Shown here: positions 54,035 to 64,000 of the stretch, piece after piece
How positions within the stretch are numbered: position 1 is the stretch's first letter
How the letters are laid out: every line of letters starts with the position of its first letter
Origin: Rhizodiscina lignyota
Taxonomy: Eukaryota > Ascomycota > Dothideomycetes > Aulographales > Rhizodiscinaceae
DNA length: 64,000 nucleotides
Direction of reading: 5' to 3'
NCBI GenBank assembly: GCA_010015805.1
Contig: ML978135.1
Span: forward strand, 372,001 to 436,000
The notes under the pieces: generated by a model
Database searches by the model: none
What the model was told of the DNA's origin: nothing
What the model saw: the letters and a program-made list of their open reading frames with translations, nothing else
Position numbers and translations under genes: made by a program

Positions 54035-54529
54035 TCAGGCCTTCGGATTCTTTTCAAACTGAGCCAATCCTTCGAAACCGCTGAGCCATGACGCTCGTCT
54101 GCACGTAAACCCCTCGACAGTGGGCTTAAACAAGTCCAGCGGATCCTCCTCCCCTTCCTCTCGATCGAGAACGCCCGTCTTCACCACCACAATCCCCGGG
54201 AATGCCTCTGGCATGGCATACATACTCGTCGAACAGGTGGGGCAGAAGTAGAGATGAATCGGTTTGCCGCTGTCTCCATGGGGCGAGATGTAAACCTTGG
54301 GCTCTATGCTTCCGCCCAATTTGAATGAGGACTCGGGGATGATGCAGTTGGTGCTGAATGCCGCACCTGTCACTTTGCGGCACTGGATGCAGTGACATGC
54401 GTTCTGCAGTATTGTGAGCTGCTGACATCATCAGTTGTTGCGTAGCTAGTCCCATACCATCAGGAGTGGCTCCGCATCGTAGGAGACTGTGATGCCGCCG
54501 CAGAGGCAGCTCCCTTTCGCGGCAGGCAT
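54035..54529 (-). CDS. GFA-family (glutathione-dependent formaldehyde-activating-like) protein
   Basis: Exons 54529-54458 and 54403-54035 (54-bp intron) encode 146 residues, typical for this family. Zinc ligands are SCLCGG near the N-terminus, NACHCIQCRKVTGAAFSTN directly after the splice and YFCPTCSTSM in the middle. The fold is the CENP-V/GFA beta-tent. Characterised members act on S-hydroxymethyl-glutathione or related thiol adducts, but most fungal paralogues have unknown substrates. It is cytosolic. An in-frame alternative acceptor would add five residues. Confidence 0.88.
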
Positions 54530-55326
54530 TTTTTTAACTGTCGTTTAGATATGAGGATGCAATGAATGTTCAGATTTATTTCAGCGCGAATTCACTCTCA
54601 TATGTAGTCCCACGGTCGGGAACGTTATCTAGGTCGGCACGGTAAGATGGATCGACTTTAGTCCGCCCTCCGTCCCGATCTTGCATTTCATTTGGTTCCT
54701 CGTCACGTATGGATTTTGTCCAAGTCCAAAGGCTTACAAAGTAGCGCATCGCCGCGGGATATTGCGCCGACGTATACTTCAATGTCGGTTCAGTTCGAAA
54801 GGAACGGTATTCAAGCATTGCCGCACTTATGTTTGATTCACCGTTCAATCGAGCAGAAATCGTACAGGGACTCTGCTAGCGCATGTAGGCAGGCAATACA
54901 ATTAACGCAACATTCGTATTAAAGCACAGTGAAACTTAATATTGAGTAGATGTTCGATTGTGCATGGGTTCATCGGGCGCTCGTGGCTTTGTATAAAGGT
55001 AATGCGACTATGAGAGAACTGCATTCTGGGATATCACACTCAATGCCGAGCGAGCTGTAGACAGGCGCTGCTCCGCGCTCTGCGCAAAGGCAATGCAATT
55101 ATCGACGAATCGTATTCGAGAATTGCAATATCTATGTCAGAGCATACTTTCGGCGATGCATGAGATGTGCACTGGCTCTACCGCGCAATCGGCACAAATT
55201 CGAGCACAGTGCGCCCCAGCCTTGTTTGACTGCGACGAGTCAAAAGTACGTACCCTTCAGGCTCTGCAGTTCCCAAACCTCCCTTTATCCCCCTTTTTGA
55301 ACGGTAGGGTAGCCTTAGCGTCGAAG
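54530..55326. other. Gene-free gap
   Basis: This 797-bp gap contains no gene with family features. A minus-strand 90-residue frame at 54576-54848 looks random. Confidence 0.4.
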
Positions 55327-57404
55327 CTATTGCGCTGACAGCAACAAGGTCTCTTCCCACCATTCTTCTTCCATCTTGATTGCCAGTGCGATCGATTCCT
55401 TCTTCCGGAAGCCGTGTCCCTCACCTTCGAATATTACGACTTTCACCTTGCGACCCTGCTTTTTCATAACGTCTTCCATAACCCTAGTTTGTTCTTCAGG
55501 GACCACGGTATCGGCATCTCCTTGCAACAGTAATAGTGGAGCTTTGATCTTGTCTGCATGGAATCGCGCGCTTCTTGCTTTGTACACCTGCTCTTGTTCC
55601 TCTTCTGTCATATCCTTCTGGAGCACAAGCTCTTGCACAAAATGACTCTCAAATTTATGGGTGCCAGTAATGAGACCCTTCAGGTCGCTCACGCCGTACA
55701 GGCTCACTCCGCCCGCCCACACGTCGGGATGCGTCGTGAGTGCCTGCAAAACTGCATAGCCACCTGCACTTTCGCCAACAATTCCCACTCTCTTAGGGTC
55801 GATGAGACCTTCTGAGACGAGGTACGAAACACAGCTGACAGCATCATTAACGTCCAGGATGCCCCAACTGCCATATAGCTCATCACGATAGGCTCTTCCG
55901 TAGCCGGTAGATCCTGCATGATTGACGCACACATAGGCGAACCCGCGAGAAGTCCAATACTGCCTCGACAGGGCCAGGCCTGGTGTTATGTGGGCGATTG
56001 GCCCGCCATGCATGTACATGATCAGTGGTGGTTTTGCTCCCGCTGGACCTTGGAAATTTGGATTCTTCGGAGGGATGAAGAACGCGTTCGCGGAACCTTC
56101 TCTGTACTCTCCAACAGTCCGAGGGAAATTGATATGCTGAGCTTCGGAAATGGACAATCTTGGGATTTGCGTATCCGCAGATCGTTTGATGAGCCGCTTA
56201 TTTTCTGGGTCCCCGATATCGACAAGGTAAATAGCGTCAGGTTCCGTAAGAGTGCTTCCACGGATGATAAACTCGGTGTCAGACATGCGCCTGATAGCCT
56301 CTGCCTCAATCGCTACCAGACCCAGGGGCAGCTCTTGATGTTTTTCGGTATTGGCGTCGACAAGCATGAGATGGCTTGTTCCATTTTTGTTAAAAGTTGC
56401 CAAAAGCTTAGTCGCTGAAAGAGCAATGAAGGTTGTGCTGTTTTCCCATTGTCAGTAATTGGTCTGGGTCTGGCTCGACCACATATACTTACACTCCTAA
56501 GTAGCCTTGCCTACTCCCAAAGTCTCCGTCTTCGAGACCCTCAAGGTGAATATATTGGGGCTCTCTCGCTCCCGGCGACAGACGATAGAGCTGCCAGTAT
56601 CCCGTTCTGTCACTAGCAAAGAACAAAGCGCCATCAAACCCCCATCGAGGCTGGCATATGCTCTCAACTCCGCCCTCCTTAGTATGCTGTATCGCATTCT
56701 CTATAGTGGGGGCTTTCCAGTCCGCAGTAAAGAGGACTGTTTCTCTCCAAGGCATGTGAGGGTGATTCCATTCGATCCAGCAAATTCGAGTGCCGTCTGG
56801 ACTGAACTGGGGATCCTGGTAGAAATCGGCTCCCCTGCGAACCTTGAAGACCTCCCCGGTGTCGGAGTTGATCGCGACAACCAAGTTCTCAATTGGGTCT
56901 GTGGAATGGTCCTCTCCGACGGCAAGAATCCATTGCGGAGCTGTTGGGTTTATTGAGAAATCCGCATAGCGAAACGATGCTTTCGCTTGAATGATAGGTG
57001 CAATATCGGCGGTCTCCTGGTCAAGCAAGAAAACTCCGCTCGTTCGCGCATCTTGGAAGATCAATTTGCCATCCGGTCTGATAGTGACTGCGGCTCCCCC
57101 ATACTCATGGACTTTACTTGCAGCGCTATATTGAGGAGGTAGCAAGTCACGAACTTTGCCGTCAGTGTGCTCTTCGATGCAGCTTCGTCCGCCTTCTGAA
57201 GGACGAGATTCAGTGATGTAGATTTTACGGGTCGAGTTCTGGTCGTATAGCATGTAAGCTCAGAGAGATGATATAGGCATTGTTGGATGCTAGACTCACA
57301 TTGGCCTGCAATCCTTGAAATCGAATTGACTGCCCTGAGAGAAGTTCTGCAGTTATCGGGCTTTCCCACTTGCCATATGGCGCAACTTTTGGCTTGTCAT
57401 CCAT
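55327..57404 (-). CDS. S9 prolyl-oligopeptidase family peptidase
   Basis: Exon 1 (57404-57300) begins MDDKPKVAPYGKWESPITAE, exon 2 is 57253-56493 and exon 3 56437-55327; together 658 residues. Exon 2/3 joins as GYLGV-TTFIALSATKLLATFN (55-bp intron). The N-terminal beta-propeller shows SRPSEGGRS, EYGGAAVTI and SPDGTRICWIEWNHP. The C-terminal hydrolase domain has Ser in VGIVGESAGGYAVL, Asp in LQGDADTVVP and His in EGEGHGF. These cytosolic enzymes remove dipeptides or short oligopeptides. The exon 1/2 junction is odd: a good donor (GTGAGT at 57299) but the frame is kept only by ending the intron at TTAC rather than at the nearby AG, five bases earlier. This is either a non-canonical acceptor or a one-base frameshift. 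Confidence 0.85.
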
Positions 57405-58189
57405 CCTGCTGATTCTGTTCTCTTCTGCGACAAAAAGGAGATGAGTTTGACAGAGGAATGTATATTAAACTCGAGTACGACGAAGTTCGTTCCGACTAAG
57501 CTCGTTCCGACTGCTTACTGTTGCGTCGAGCTGTACCCCAGCACAGTGCCATTTTTCGCCAATAATGCAGGCCTTATTTGCTAACAGTAAGCACTAACAT
57601 GGAGAAAGAATGATTTGCTTGCGGGTAGACTGTGATATTCGAGTACAGTATGTGCGTGGCTAACGTTTGTGATACGATCTACGGAGATTTGCGACCGCGG
57701 CTGCCTGGGGAACGACATCGGTATCGTAGTGTCGGAGTTCGCTAAAAATGGTCCATCATTATCTATTTCTGCAATCTCTCCTGGTATTCAAAATTGAGCT
57801 GCTCGTATCCTCTTAATTGATTCATGAGTACAAGGCGTGGATGGATTCAAATTTCCAAGTTTCCAGTTTACTGGCGCATTTCACGGGACACACACCCATA
57901 CCACCGAACAGTTTCCATGTCGCTACTATTTTTCGGGTTCAAGCGCATAAAGGCAAAATATGCTTAAAGCGTCATACATGCGTGCTCCTCAGGTGCAGGT
58001 GGAGAAAGAGGTTTAACAAGTTTCTAGACTGCATTATCAAGCCTTTGCAAAATTGCCTGAAAAGATATTTTTGACACACAACGCCAACCTCTTCATAAAT
58101 CGGTAGTCATAATAGAGATCCCGCACCAATAGTCGCTCTGACACCTCAACACGTATGTACACTCTCCTACAGGGCAATATATATAAGTA
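57405..58189. other. Gene-free gap
   Basis: Contains the peptidase promoter and the 3' flank of the dihydroorotate dehydrogenase gene. TTCGTTCCGACTAAGCTCG and CTCGTTCCGACTGCTTACT near 57487 and 57503 repeat the 10-mer GTTCCGACT in tandem. No gene is recognised. Confidence 0.4.
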
Positions 58190-59528
58190 TCATAGGCCAC
58201 CTAGCTTACGCTCCTCTCTCAACTCCTCCTTCATCCTCGTGATGGTTCCCACGCCGCCGTATACAAGCGCAGTGTAGACCATTGCTACACTGGCTCCAGC
58301 GTCGAGGATTTGTTTTGCTTGCTTCCCATTCGTGATTCCTCCTGTAGCGAAAATGACCTTTCGCTCCCCGGTCAACCCAGCTCCTTGATCGAGAGCCGTG
58401 CGGTACTTCTTCACTAGTGCCAACGTTCTCTCGAACATTTGCGGTCCCGAATATCCGCCTTGCTCTAGAAGTATCTGCGCTTCCCGAGCTGGAAGGACGT
58501 AGCCCTTGGGTAGTGGATCTGGGCGCCTTTTGGTAGTATTGCCGACGATTACGCCATCTACGCCAGAGTCTCTGACAGCCTCACAGATTCCAGCGATCTG
58601 CTCGTCTGTCTCTTCATCGGGGCTTACTTTCACCATGACTGCTGGTTTCGTTTTCCGTGAGGTTGATTTCGCTGCCCGAACCACGCCGTGGAGAATATGT
58701 GTGAGCGGACCGACGCTTTGAAGGGATCGAAGACCAGGTGTGTTGGGACTGGAGACATTCACAGTGATGATATCCGCATATTTTGCCAGCTTTTCTACGC
58801 AAGATACGTAATCCTGAGTGACAGCAGCAATGTCTGCGTCTGGCGTCACCTTGTTCTTTGCGACCTGAACAGCAAGGAGTTTTCCTTCCGTCAAACTGCC
58901 CGGTGGTACGCCAGCCTCGCCATTTAGCACGGCCTCCTCTCCTTCCTCATCAATCCCAAAACCGTGTCGGTAGGCATAATCCCGCACACGCTGGCGCAAA
59001 CGCATCGCAACGAAGTCCTCGCCTTCAGAGTTGAGTCCATAGCGGTTGATGAGTGCATTCTGCGAAGGGATACGGAAGACTCTAGGTTTGGGATTTCCAA
59101 CTTGAGGATGCGGTGTCACGCCACCGATTTCAACAACAGCTGGACCAAGTTCGAGTAGTGGATCTGGGATATCGGCATTTTTGTCAATGCCAGCCGAGGT
59201 CCCAAATGGATTGCGCAGTGTGTGACCGAAAATTGAAATGGACAATCCATCATCGAGATTACCTCGCTCACGTGGCTCGAGGCGGAACGTATGAAGCATT
59301 TTGAGTGCCTTGGTGCCTGTCTCATGGGCAACTTCGGCATCCGGATAGATAAAGCGAAGGGTGGGAGGAATTAACCATTGATGTAACCCAGCCTAAAGAT
59401 TCATTTTAGAAGGCTTTCGTTCTGTCACAATGCCATACACTTACCCGAGTATCGGTGACATAGTAGTACCCAATGCCAGTACCCAGAGCAACGGCCGTAT
59501 AGCCCAGCCCACGTGCTATAGAGGCCAT
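58190..59528 (-). CDS. Dihydroorotate dehydrogenase (class 2, mitochondrial)
   Basis: Exons 59528-59445 and 59392-58190 (52-bp intron) give 428 residues. Across the join the protein reads GYYYVTDTR-AGLHQWLIPPTLRFIYPDAE, the membrane-binding start of class 2 enzymes. The barrel has FGTSAGIDKNADI (FMN), the active-site Ser loop NVSSPNTPGLRSLQ, VKVSPDEE, VIVGNTT and IFATGGITNGKQA. It catalyses the quinone-linked fourth step of pyrimidine synthesis on the mitochondrial inner membrane. The N-terminus before the transmembrane helix is only about 10 residues, roughly 50-100 shorter than usual in fungi. The frame is open upstream without an ATG, so a 5' exon with the presequence may be missing. A MITE-like element lies 370 bp upstream. 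Confidence 0.93.
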
Positions 59529-59895
59529 GCTGGGAGGATTTTGACCAGACTTGGAAACGAGTGGAAATCTACTGCAAAATGCTGAATTTCCTGAGGCGAT
59601 ATACCAGCCTTTGATGCCTTTCCAAGCTTCAGGCCCCGAGCCGTTTGAGTGGAATTAAGGGCTTTGTTTCCTGCTTCGTCACCTCATCGTGCCTCAATCG
59701 ACATAATAAAGCACTGGGTTATAATTGGCAGAGCGGATTTTGTGTGTTCAGAAATCTTAATAGCTCATGACAGAGCTGTAGCAAGTCGGACACCAGGTCC
59801 ACCCTGGCCATCGATGAATCTGACGAGAGGTTGGGAGGTGGCCGATAATCTCCCGTAGCCCCGGAGTTCCACCGAACTGTAACCGAAACTAAAGC
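59529..59895. other. Upstream region of dihydroorotate dehydrogenase
   Basis: This 367-bp stretch lies between the gene and the MITE-like element. The first 120 bp are open in the coding frame (ending ...QNPPS before the ATG), so a 5' exon could be here. Nothing else is seen. Confidence 0.4.
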
Positions 59896-60216
59896 ATTTG
59901 GTGTATGCAAAACAAGTGGAAACCTTGGCGCTTTTTTTTTTCTTGGGAGAAAACACCCATAAGAGGCCCGTGCGTAGATCCTTAGCAAGCTCGACCAGAA
60001 TCTTAAAAATTCTAATTTTTAGAAAAACTACTCTTTATAATATAAATTCTTAAATAAAATTTATATTTTTAGAAAGTACTTAATCTAGGCTATATTCTAA
60101 GATAAATTTTATATTATATATAGAGTGTTTAAGATTTAGAATTCTCGAAAAAGTGAGGGGTTTTTTGAAAGAAAAAAAAGGCGCTAAGGTTTCTACTTGT
60201 TTTGCATACACCAAAT
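59896..60216. mobile_element. MITE-like element with about 45-bp terminal inverted repeats
   Basis: The left end (59896-59941) begins ATTTGGTGTATGCAAAACAA and ends in a T run. The right end (60172-60216) is its reverse complement over about 45 bases with three or four mismatches, starting with an A run and ending ACAAGT...ATACACCAAAT on the plus strand. The 230-bp interior is very AT-rich and itself contains short inverted repeats (AAATTCTTAAATAAAATTTA). No transposase frame exists. It is thus a non-autonomous, MITE-like element of about 321 bp. A target-site duplication is not obvious. Confidence 0.8.
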
Positions 60217-61085
60217 TTCCTGGATTTCCGCGCTAAGGAGGCCCTTCTCACGCGTGGCACTAGCCGAATCTTCATCCCGCTCTACTCTATATTTCTCCCG
60301 CGAACCTTGCGGCTTACTGATAACATGTCGATCGGCCTGAAAGTAGGGATAAAGTAGGGATAGCCTCCGGCAGTTTTTGTCTAAAACGTCTTCCTGACTG
60401 AACCTCCTGAACATTCTTAGGAATCATTCACTTTCTCCCCCGTCAGTGTCAACTGTTGTTCGGCCCCTCGTAACCCTCGTAAAGTCGGTGCTTTGCTGTG
60501 TTAACCAGTTACGTAGACCTATATCAGAAACTGGAATAGCTTTCTCCCCAAGCAAGCGTCGCAAAATTTCCAGAACCGCCAACCAAATATCCACCACGGC
60601 GACATTTTCTCATGCTTATTGTCAAGGCCCGCGCAAGTTTCCACAATCCGCGTCACCTATTGACATCAATATAAGCCCTTGGGAAACACTGTATCCTTCA
60701 CCTATATCCGTTTTGGCATTTAGGCAGACTAGGGAGAACGTTGCACTCGAACAGGGCTGTCAGCATTCGCAGCCACCGAGACACGTTTATTTTGTCCAGC
60801 ATTGAACCTCTGATGGCCAATACATCATCCATATGAAGTATTCTAGCTGACGATATAAGCTAAGCTTAGCTTTTCTGTGACCAGAGCGCTGGGGATACGG
60901 ATACGCTCGTAAAGGGAGGAGCCGGAGACTTTCATAAGTAATCAAGTTTCGCTCTATTATTATGCCTTCCACACTGTTGTCCTTTTCTCTATGTCCGAAA
61001 CCATCTCCGCCCAAAGACTTTTTTACTAGAAACATTTCTCCGACCAAAGTTTTGTTGCACAGCTTTGTTGTTTTACGTTGGCGTT
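60217..61085. other. Gap upstream of the adenylation gene
   Basis: This 869-bp stretch follows the MITE-like element and should hold the promoter of the next gene. A 119-residue plus-strand frame (60446-60805) has no family. A T-rich run near 61015-61060 precedes the ATG. Confidence 0.4.
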
Positions 61086-62844
61086 ATGGCGATAGAGAGT
61101 GGCCGTCTGCTACCTGTCGTGGTCGACGAGGTGGCACGCAAAGACCCCTCTAGAGTTTGGGCATCTGTTCCAAAGGAAGGCACCACTATCGCCAACGGTT
61201 TCCGAGACATTACCTTCAAGAATCTGGCCGCCGCAATCAACCACCTGTGTTGGCATCTTGGACCAAAGTTGGGCCAGAGCACGAATTACACAACTGTCGC
61301 ATACTTCGGTCCCGCTGATCCATCATGGCATATTGTCATGCTCTCACTTGCTAAGCTGGGTTTCAAATTGTTGTGCTCAGCTGGAAGAAATTCCTTGCAG
61401 ATGCACCTCAACCTCATGGAAGCAATGGATTGCCACATTATCTTGCATGCTCCGGGCCAAGACATCAAATTCATCGCCGACGCAAGACCCATGAGAGTCC
61501 TCGAGATTCCAAGTCTAATGGAACTGTTGAATTATCCAGTAGCGCCCGCGGAGTATTCTTTTACCAAGAAATACGAAGACATCAAGTTCGATCCTCTGGT
61601 GGTCCTGCACACGTCCGGCTCGACAGGAATGCCGAAGCCGATAGTCCTCAGATACGAATATTCTGCATCTGCCGACCGTATGTCCAGGCTCGAGCCTTTT
61701 GATGGAAGGATCACATGGTGCGAAGAATATAGTAAGCGGACCCGATGTTACATACCATTCCCTCCATGGCATGCCGCGGGGCTTCTTGTTCTTGGGGCAC
61801 ATTGGAGTATCTTTGGAGAGATGATACAAGTCTTTCATTCTCCGCATCTACCTCCAAATGCCGAGGCTGCCATGGGAGTAATCAAATACGGAAACGTGGA
61901 GAAGATGTTGTCACCACCATCACAACTGCAAGACCTTGTAGCTACTGAAGGAGGACTAGAGGCATTGAGCAAGCTATCCCGCGTTGGATTTGCAGGCGGT
62001 AAGAACTATAATGCTATTAATTGGCCTGATATTTTCTGTCGACTTGCTAACAAAATTGTTAGGTCCACTTGACACAGCAGCAGGAGACGCGATCTCTAAA
62101 TGTACAACACTGCACACCCTTGTTGGAACGACCGAAGCCAATATGCCTGGAGCTCAATACGTGGAAAATGATCATTGGAACTATACGTACTTCCGTCCTG
62201 ATGTTGGTGTAAACTGGCGCGATGTGGGCGCCGGAGTTTTCGAGCTCGTCCTCAAACGTGATTCGAAGTTCGACAAGTACTCATCAATATTCGCCACCTT
62301 CCCACAGCTGGATGAATTTTCGACCAGCGACCTTTACTCCAAGCATCCGACCGAACCGAATCTCTGGAAGTACGAAGGTCGAACTGATGACCTCATTGTT
62401 TTCGCAAATGCAGGCAAGCTCAATCCTCTCGCATATGAGGAGGCGCTTCGAACGAATCCACATATCAACGCCGCACTTGTCATCGGCAACGGCCGCAGAA
62501 ATCCATCCGTCTTGCTTGAACTTGCTGAATCCATTCCCACATCACTTGAGAAGATACTCGAGACAATGAGCAGCATCTGGCATACAATCGAAGCAGCCAA
62601 CGCGGTGTCGCCAAAGCATGGGATCATTTCGCGATCGCACATTCTTGTCGCAAGGCCCAACAAGCCATTCTTGCGCACATCGAAAGGGACAATCAGGCGG
62701 CAGGTGACACTTACGGAGTATAAGAATGAGATTGATGAGCTGTATACAAGTTTAGAGGAGCCGAGGCCTCTTATTGAGGCTATGCCGGCGGCAGAATCGG
62801 TTAATGGCGTTCACGAGTCGCGAGAGACTACGGTTGCAGCATGA
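61086..62844 (+). CDS. Stand-alone adenylation (AMP-binding) enzyme, NRPS-like A domain only
   Basis: Exons 61086-61998 and 62063-62844 (64-bp intron) encode 564 residues starting MAIESGRLLPVVV; an in-frame start 21 bases earlier is possible. The P-loop-like A3 motif is VVLHTSGSTGMPKPIVLRYE, followed by FPPWHAAGLL; the join reads VGFAGG-PLDTAAGDAIS and A5 is TLVGTTEANMPG. A7/A8 are WKYEGRTDDLIVFANAGKLNP, and the catalytic A10 Lys lies in RTSKGTIRRQ. It resembles the N-terminal part of fungal NRPS-like/carboxylate-reductase proteins. It ends about 30 residues after A10, before any carrier, thioesterase or reductase domain. It may supply an acyl-AMP to another protein or be a shortened relative. 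Confidence 0.88.
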
Positions 62845-63158
62845 GTTCAAACAAATTCAAGAGGAGATAACTTTTTCTTCATATGACCAATTTTAACTAA
62901 ATGCTGGTTTAAGAGTCGTCTATACCTTGCTTTCGGATATCCCTGTGTGGAAGTGCGGTCTATGCTTTACCACCGAGGCGTTCTGTGATAGATACGAAAC
63001 GTCATCTCCTTCAGCCATCCCTTTCTTCCACTAGACTAGTATACAAAGTGAAAGTTCATCCCGATATAGACCAAACGCCGTAGCTGCCCCTCCCCGAGCA
63101 TTATGAACTTCTGCTTATCAGTCGTCCTTTCTTCTTCGCAATAACCATTAGTAAAAGC
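62845..63158. other. Convergent 3' flanks
   Basis: This 314-bp gap lies between the adenylation gene and the edge gene. No carrier-domain remnant is readable downstream of the stop. Nothing else is seen. Confidence 0.45.
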
Positions 63159-64000
63159 TCAGAGACTCCTCAGTGTGTCTAGAACATCAAGCAATTGTGG
63201 CCGGACGAACTGTCGTCCCTGTCTTTCAGCACGCCTGTGCTCGTCAACTTTTGCAGTCAAAGCTTCTATGAGGTTCCGTTGTGCACTCCGGAAGCCTTTT
63301 TCTCGTGCCACCAAGGAATCCAGCCTGAGATCATATTTGTGACGCAGCCTCATGATATGTCGTTTAGCGATACCAAGTAGCTCTGCTGTTGGAGGTCCAC
63401 GAATAGTGGTGCGCCCCACTTCTGGACTTCCGTTATGCCCATCCTTCTGCATCTTCTGTTCCTTTTTCAATACGGTCCAATCTTTGATCCTGAAAATAAG
63501 ATTAATTTTGCTGCGGACCACTCCGGCATCGGGCATTGGCTTTTGCAACTCCATCTCGAGTTCGCTGTCGACCCTTGCGATAAAATCATGTGCTCCTTTG
63601 GGGAGGAAGACCGGCGAAATGGTCTGGGGCGGGAGTGAGTGGTCGTGCACGATCTCAAACAGGAAGTCGACCATATTGACTTGGAAACGAATGACGTGAA
63701 TGTTTACCGCGGCCTTGGGAAGCTGAGCACCGATTTGCTCCCCAAGTTTGTCAATTTGAGCCCACACCTTCGCTAGAACTCTTCGCGGGAAGAATTCCAT
63801 CTCGTAATCCAATTTCGTCGATTCGCCATTGGCTAAACGTCTTTGGTGTGGCGCAACGGTCGGCTGAGTGGAAGGCTTTCCCCGGTAAGAAACACTCTCA
63901 ACTTCCTTCGATTTGCGGCTGATCTTCCTGATGAAACGACGCATCTCCATTGTTAGCACGGTGTTTGGATTCGGCTGCGCAAGCTCGTCGTCAATCAGAT
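63159..64000 (-). CDS. Unrecognised protein, cut by the right edge
   Basis: The frame is open from the window edge to the stop at 63159, 280 codons. It is basic and helical, with an N-terminal LIDDELAQPNPNTVLTMEMRRFIRK, a central hydrophobic/His strand region (NIHVIRFQVNMVDFLFEIVHDHSLPP) and a long basic helical C-terminus (LGIAKRHIMRLRHKYDLRLDSL, NLIEALTAKVDEHRR). I recognise no family and no membrane segment. The start could be the Met at 63950 or lie beyond the edge; the in-frame sequence preceding it looks coding, so 5' partial is preferred. Confidence 0.6.
   Translation of the reverse strand, partial: LIDDELAQPNPNTVLTMEMRRFIRKISRKSKEVESVSYRGKPSTQPTVAPHQRRLANGESTKLDYEMEFFPRRVLAKVWAQIDKLGEQIGAQLPKAAVNIHVIRFQVNMVDFLFEIVHDHSLPPQTISPVFLPKGAHDFIARVDSELEMELQKPMPDAGVVRSKINLIFRIKDWTVLKKEQKMQKDGHNGSPEVGRTTIRGPPTAELLGIAKRHIMRLRHKYDLRLDSLVAREKGFRSAQRNLIEALTAKVDEHRRAERQGRQFVRPQLLDVLDTLRSL

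Noticed and set aside
1-64000. CRISPR arrays, bacterial operons, riboswitches
   Set aside because: Intron structure and gene content are fungal, and no regularly spaced repeat array was seen.

Overview
The window is nuclear DNA of a filamentous ascomycete (Pezizomycotina). The evidence is many short GT-AG introns (mostly 46-65 bp), Zn2Cys6 and C2H2 regulators, F-box-like LPxELRxxIY proteins, and single-gene transcription units without operons. The F-box-like family and the gene repertoire lean towards Dothideomycetes, but that class assignment is inference. Most multi-exon models below were rebuilt by hand. Total length divisible by three and conserved motifs running across the joins support the splicing.

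Left part (1-15.2 kb): a truncated Bbc1-type SH3 gene and an RTR1 CTD-phosphatase gene are divergent. Next come a decayed GH3 beta-glucosidase C-terminus and a decayed GH31 alpha-xylosidase C-terminus flanking a helix-hairpin-helix gene. An MFS transporter, a secreted DUF4360-like protein, an Old Yellow Enzyme, an alpha/beta hydrolase, an F-box-like protein and a BAHD/trichothecene-type acyltransferase follow, all on the minus strand.

Middle (15.2-30.8 kb): a C2H2 factor, an RNase D-like exonuclease and another F-box-like gene. Then an aldo-keto reductase / NmrA-like reductase / Zn2Cys6 regulator trio, a broken ankyrin-repeat locus carrying an inverted fragment and a tRNA-like insertion, and a four-exon secreted GH47 mannosidase.

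33.3-48 kb: a sugar transporter, then a compact module of a cytochrome P450 and its own NADPH-P450 reductase, divergently transcribed, with an eight-exon Zn2Cys6 regulator ending 16 bp from the reductase. A 13-base motif, GGCAACTTTGGTC, occurs upstream of both the transporter and the regulator. A cupin follows, then a divergent pair of an ACS-family transporter and a cytoplasmic GH105 unsaturated-glucuronyl hydrolase, fitting uptake and breakdown of pectin-derived oligosaccharides.

Right part (48-64 kb): a Pho80-type cyclin, an unrecognised 288-residue protein, a GFA-family enzyme, an S9 peptidase with an odd first splice junction, dihydroorotate dehydrogenase with a MITE-like inverted-repeat element in its upstream region, a stand-alone adenylation enzyme that lacks the carrier and release domains of NRPS-like proteins, and an unrecognised gene cut by the right edge. 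I found no wholly new system. The best candidates for follow-up are the P450/reductase/regulator module with its shared motif, the MITE-like element, the stand-alone adenylation enzyme and the scrambled ankyrin locus.
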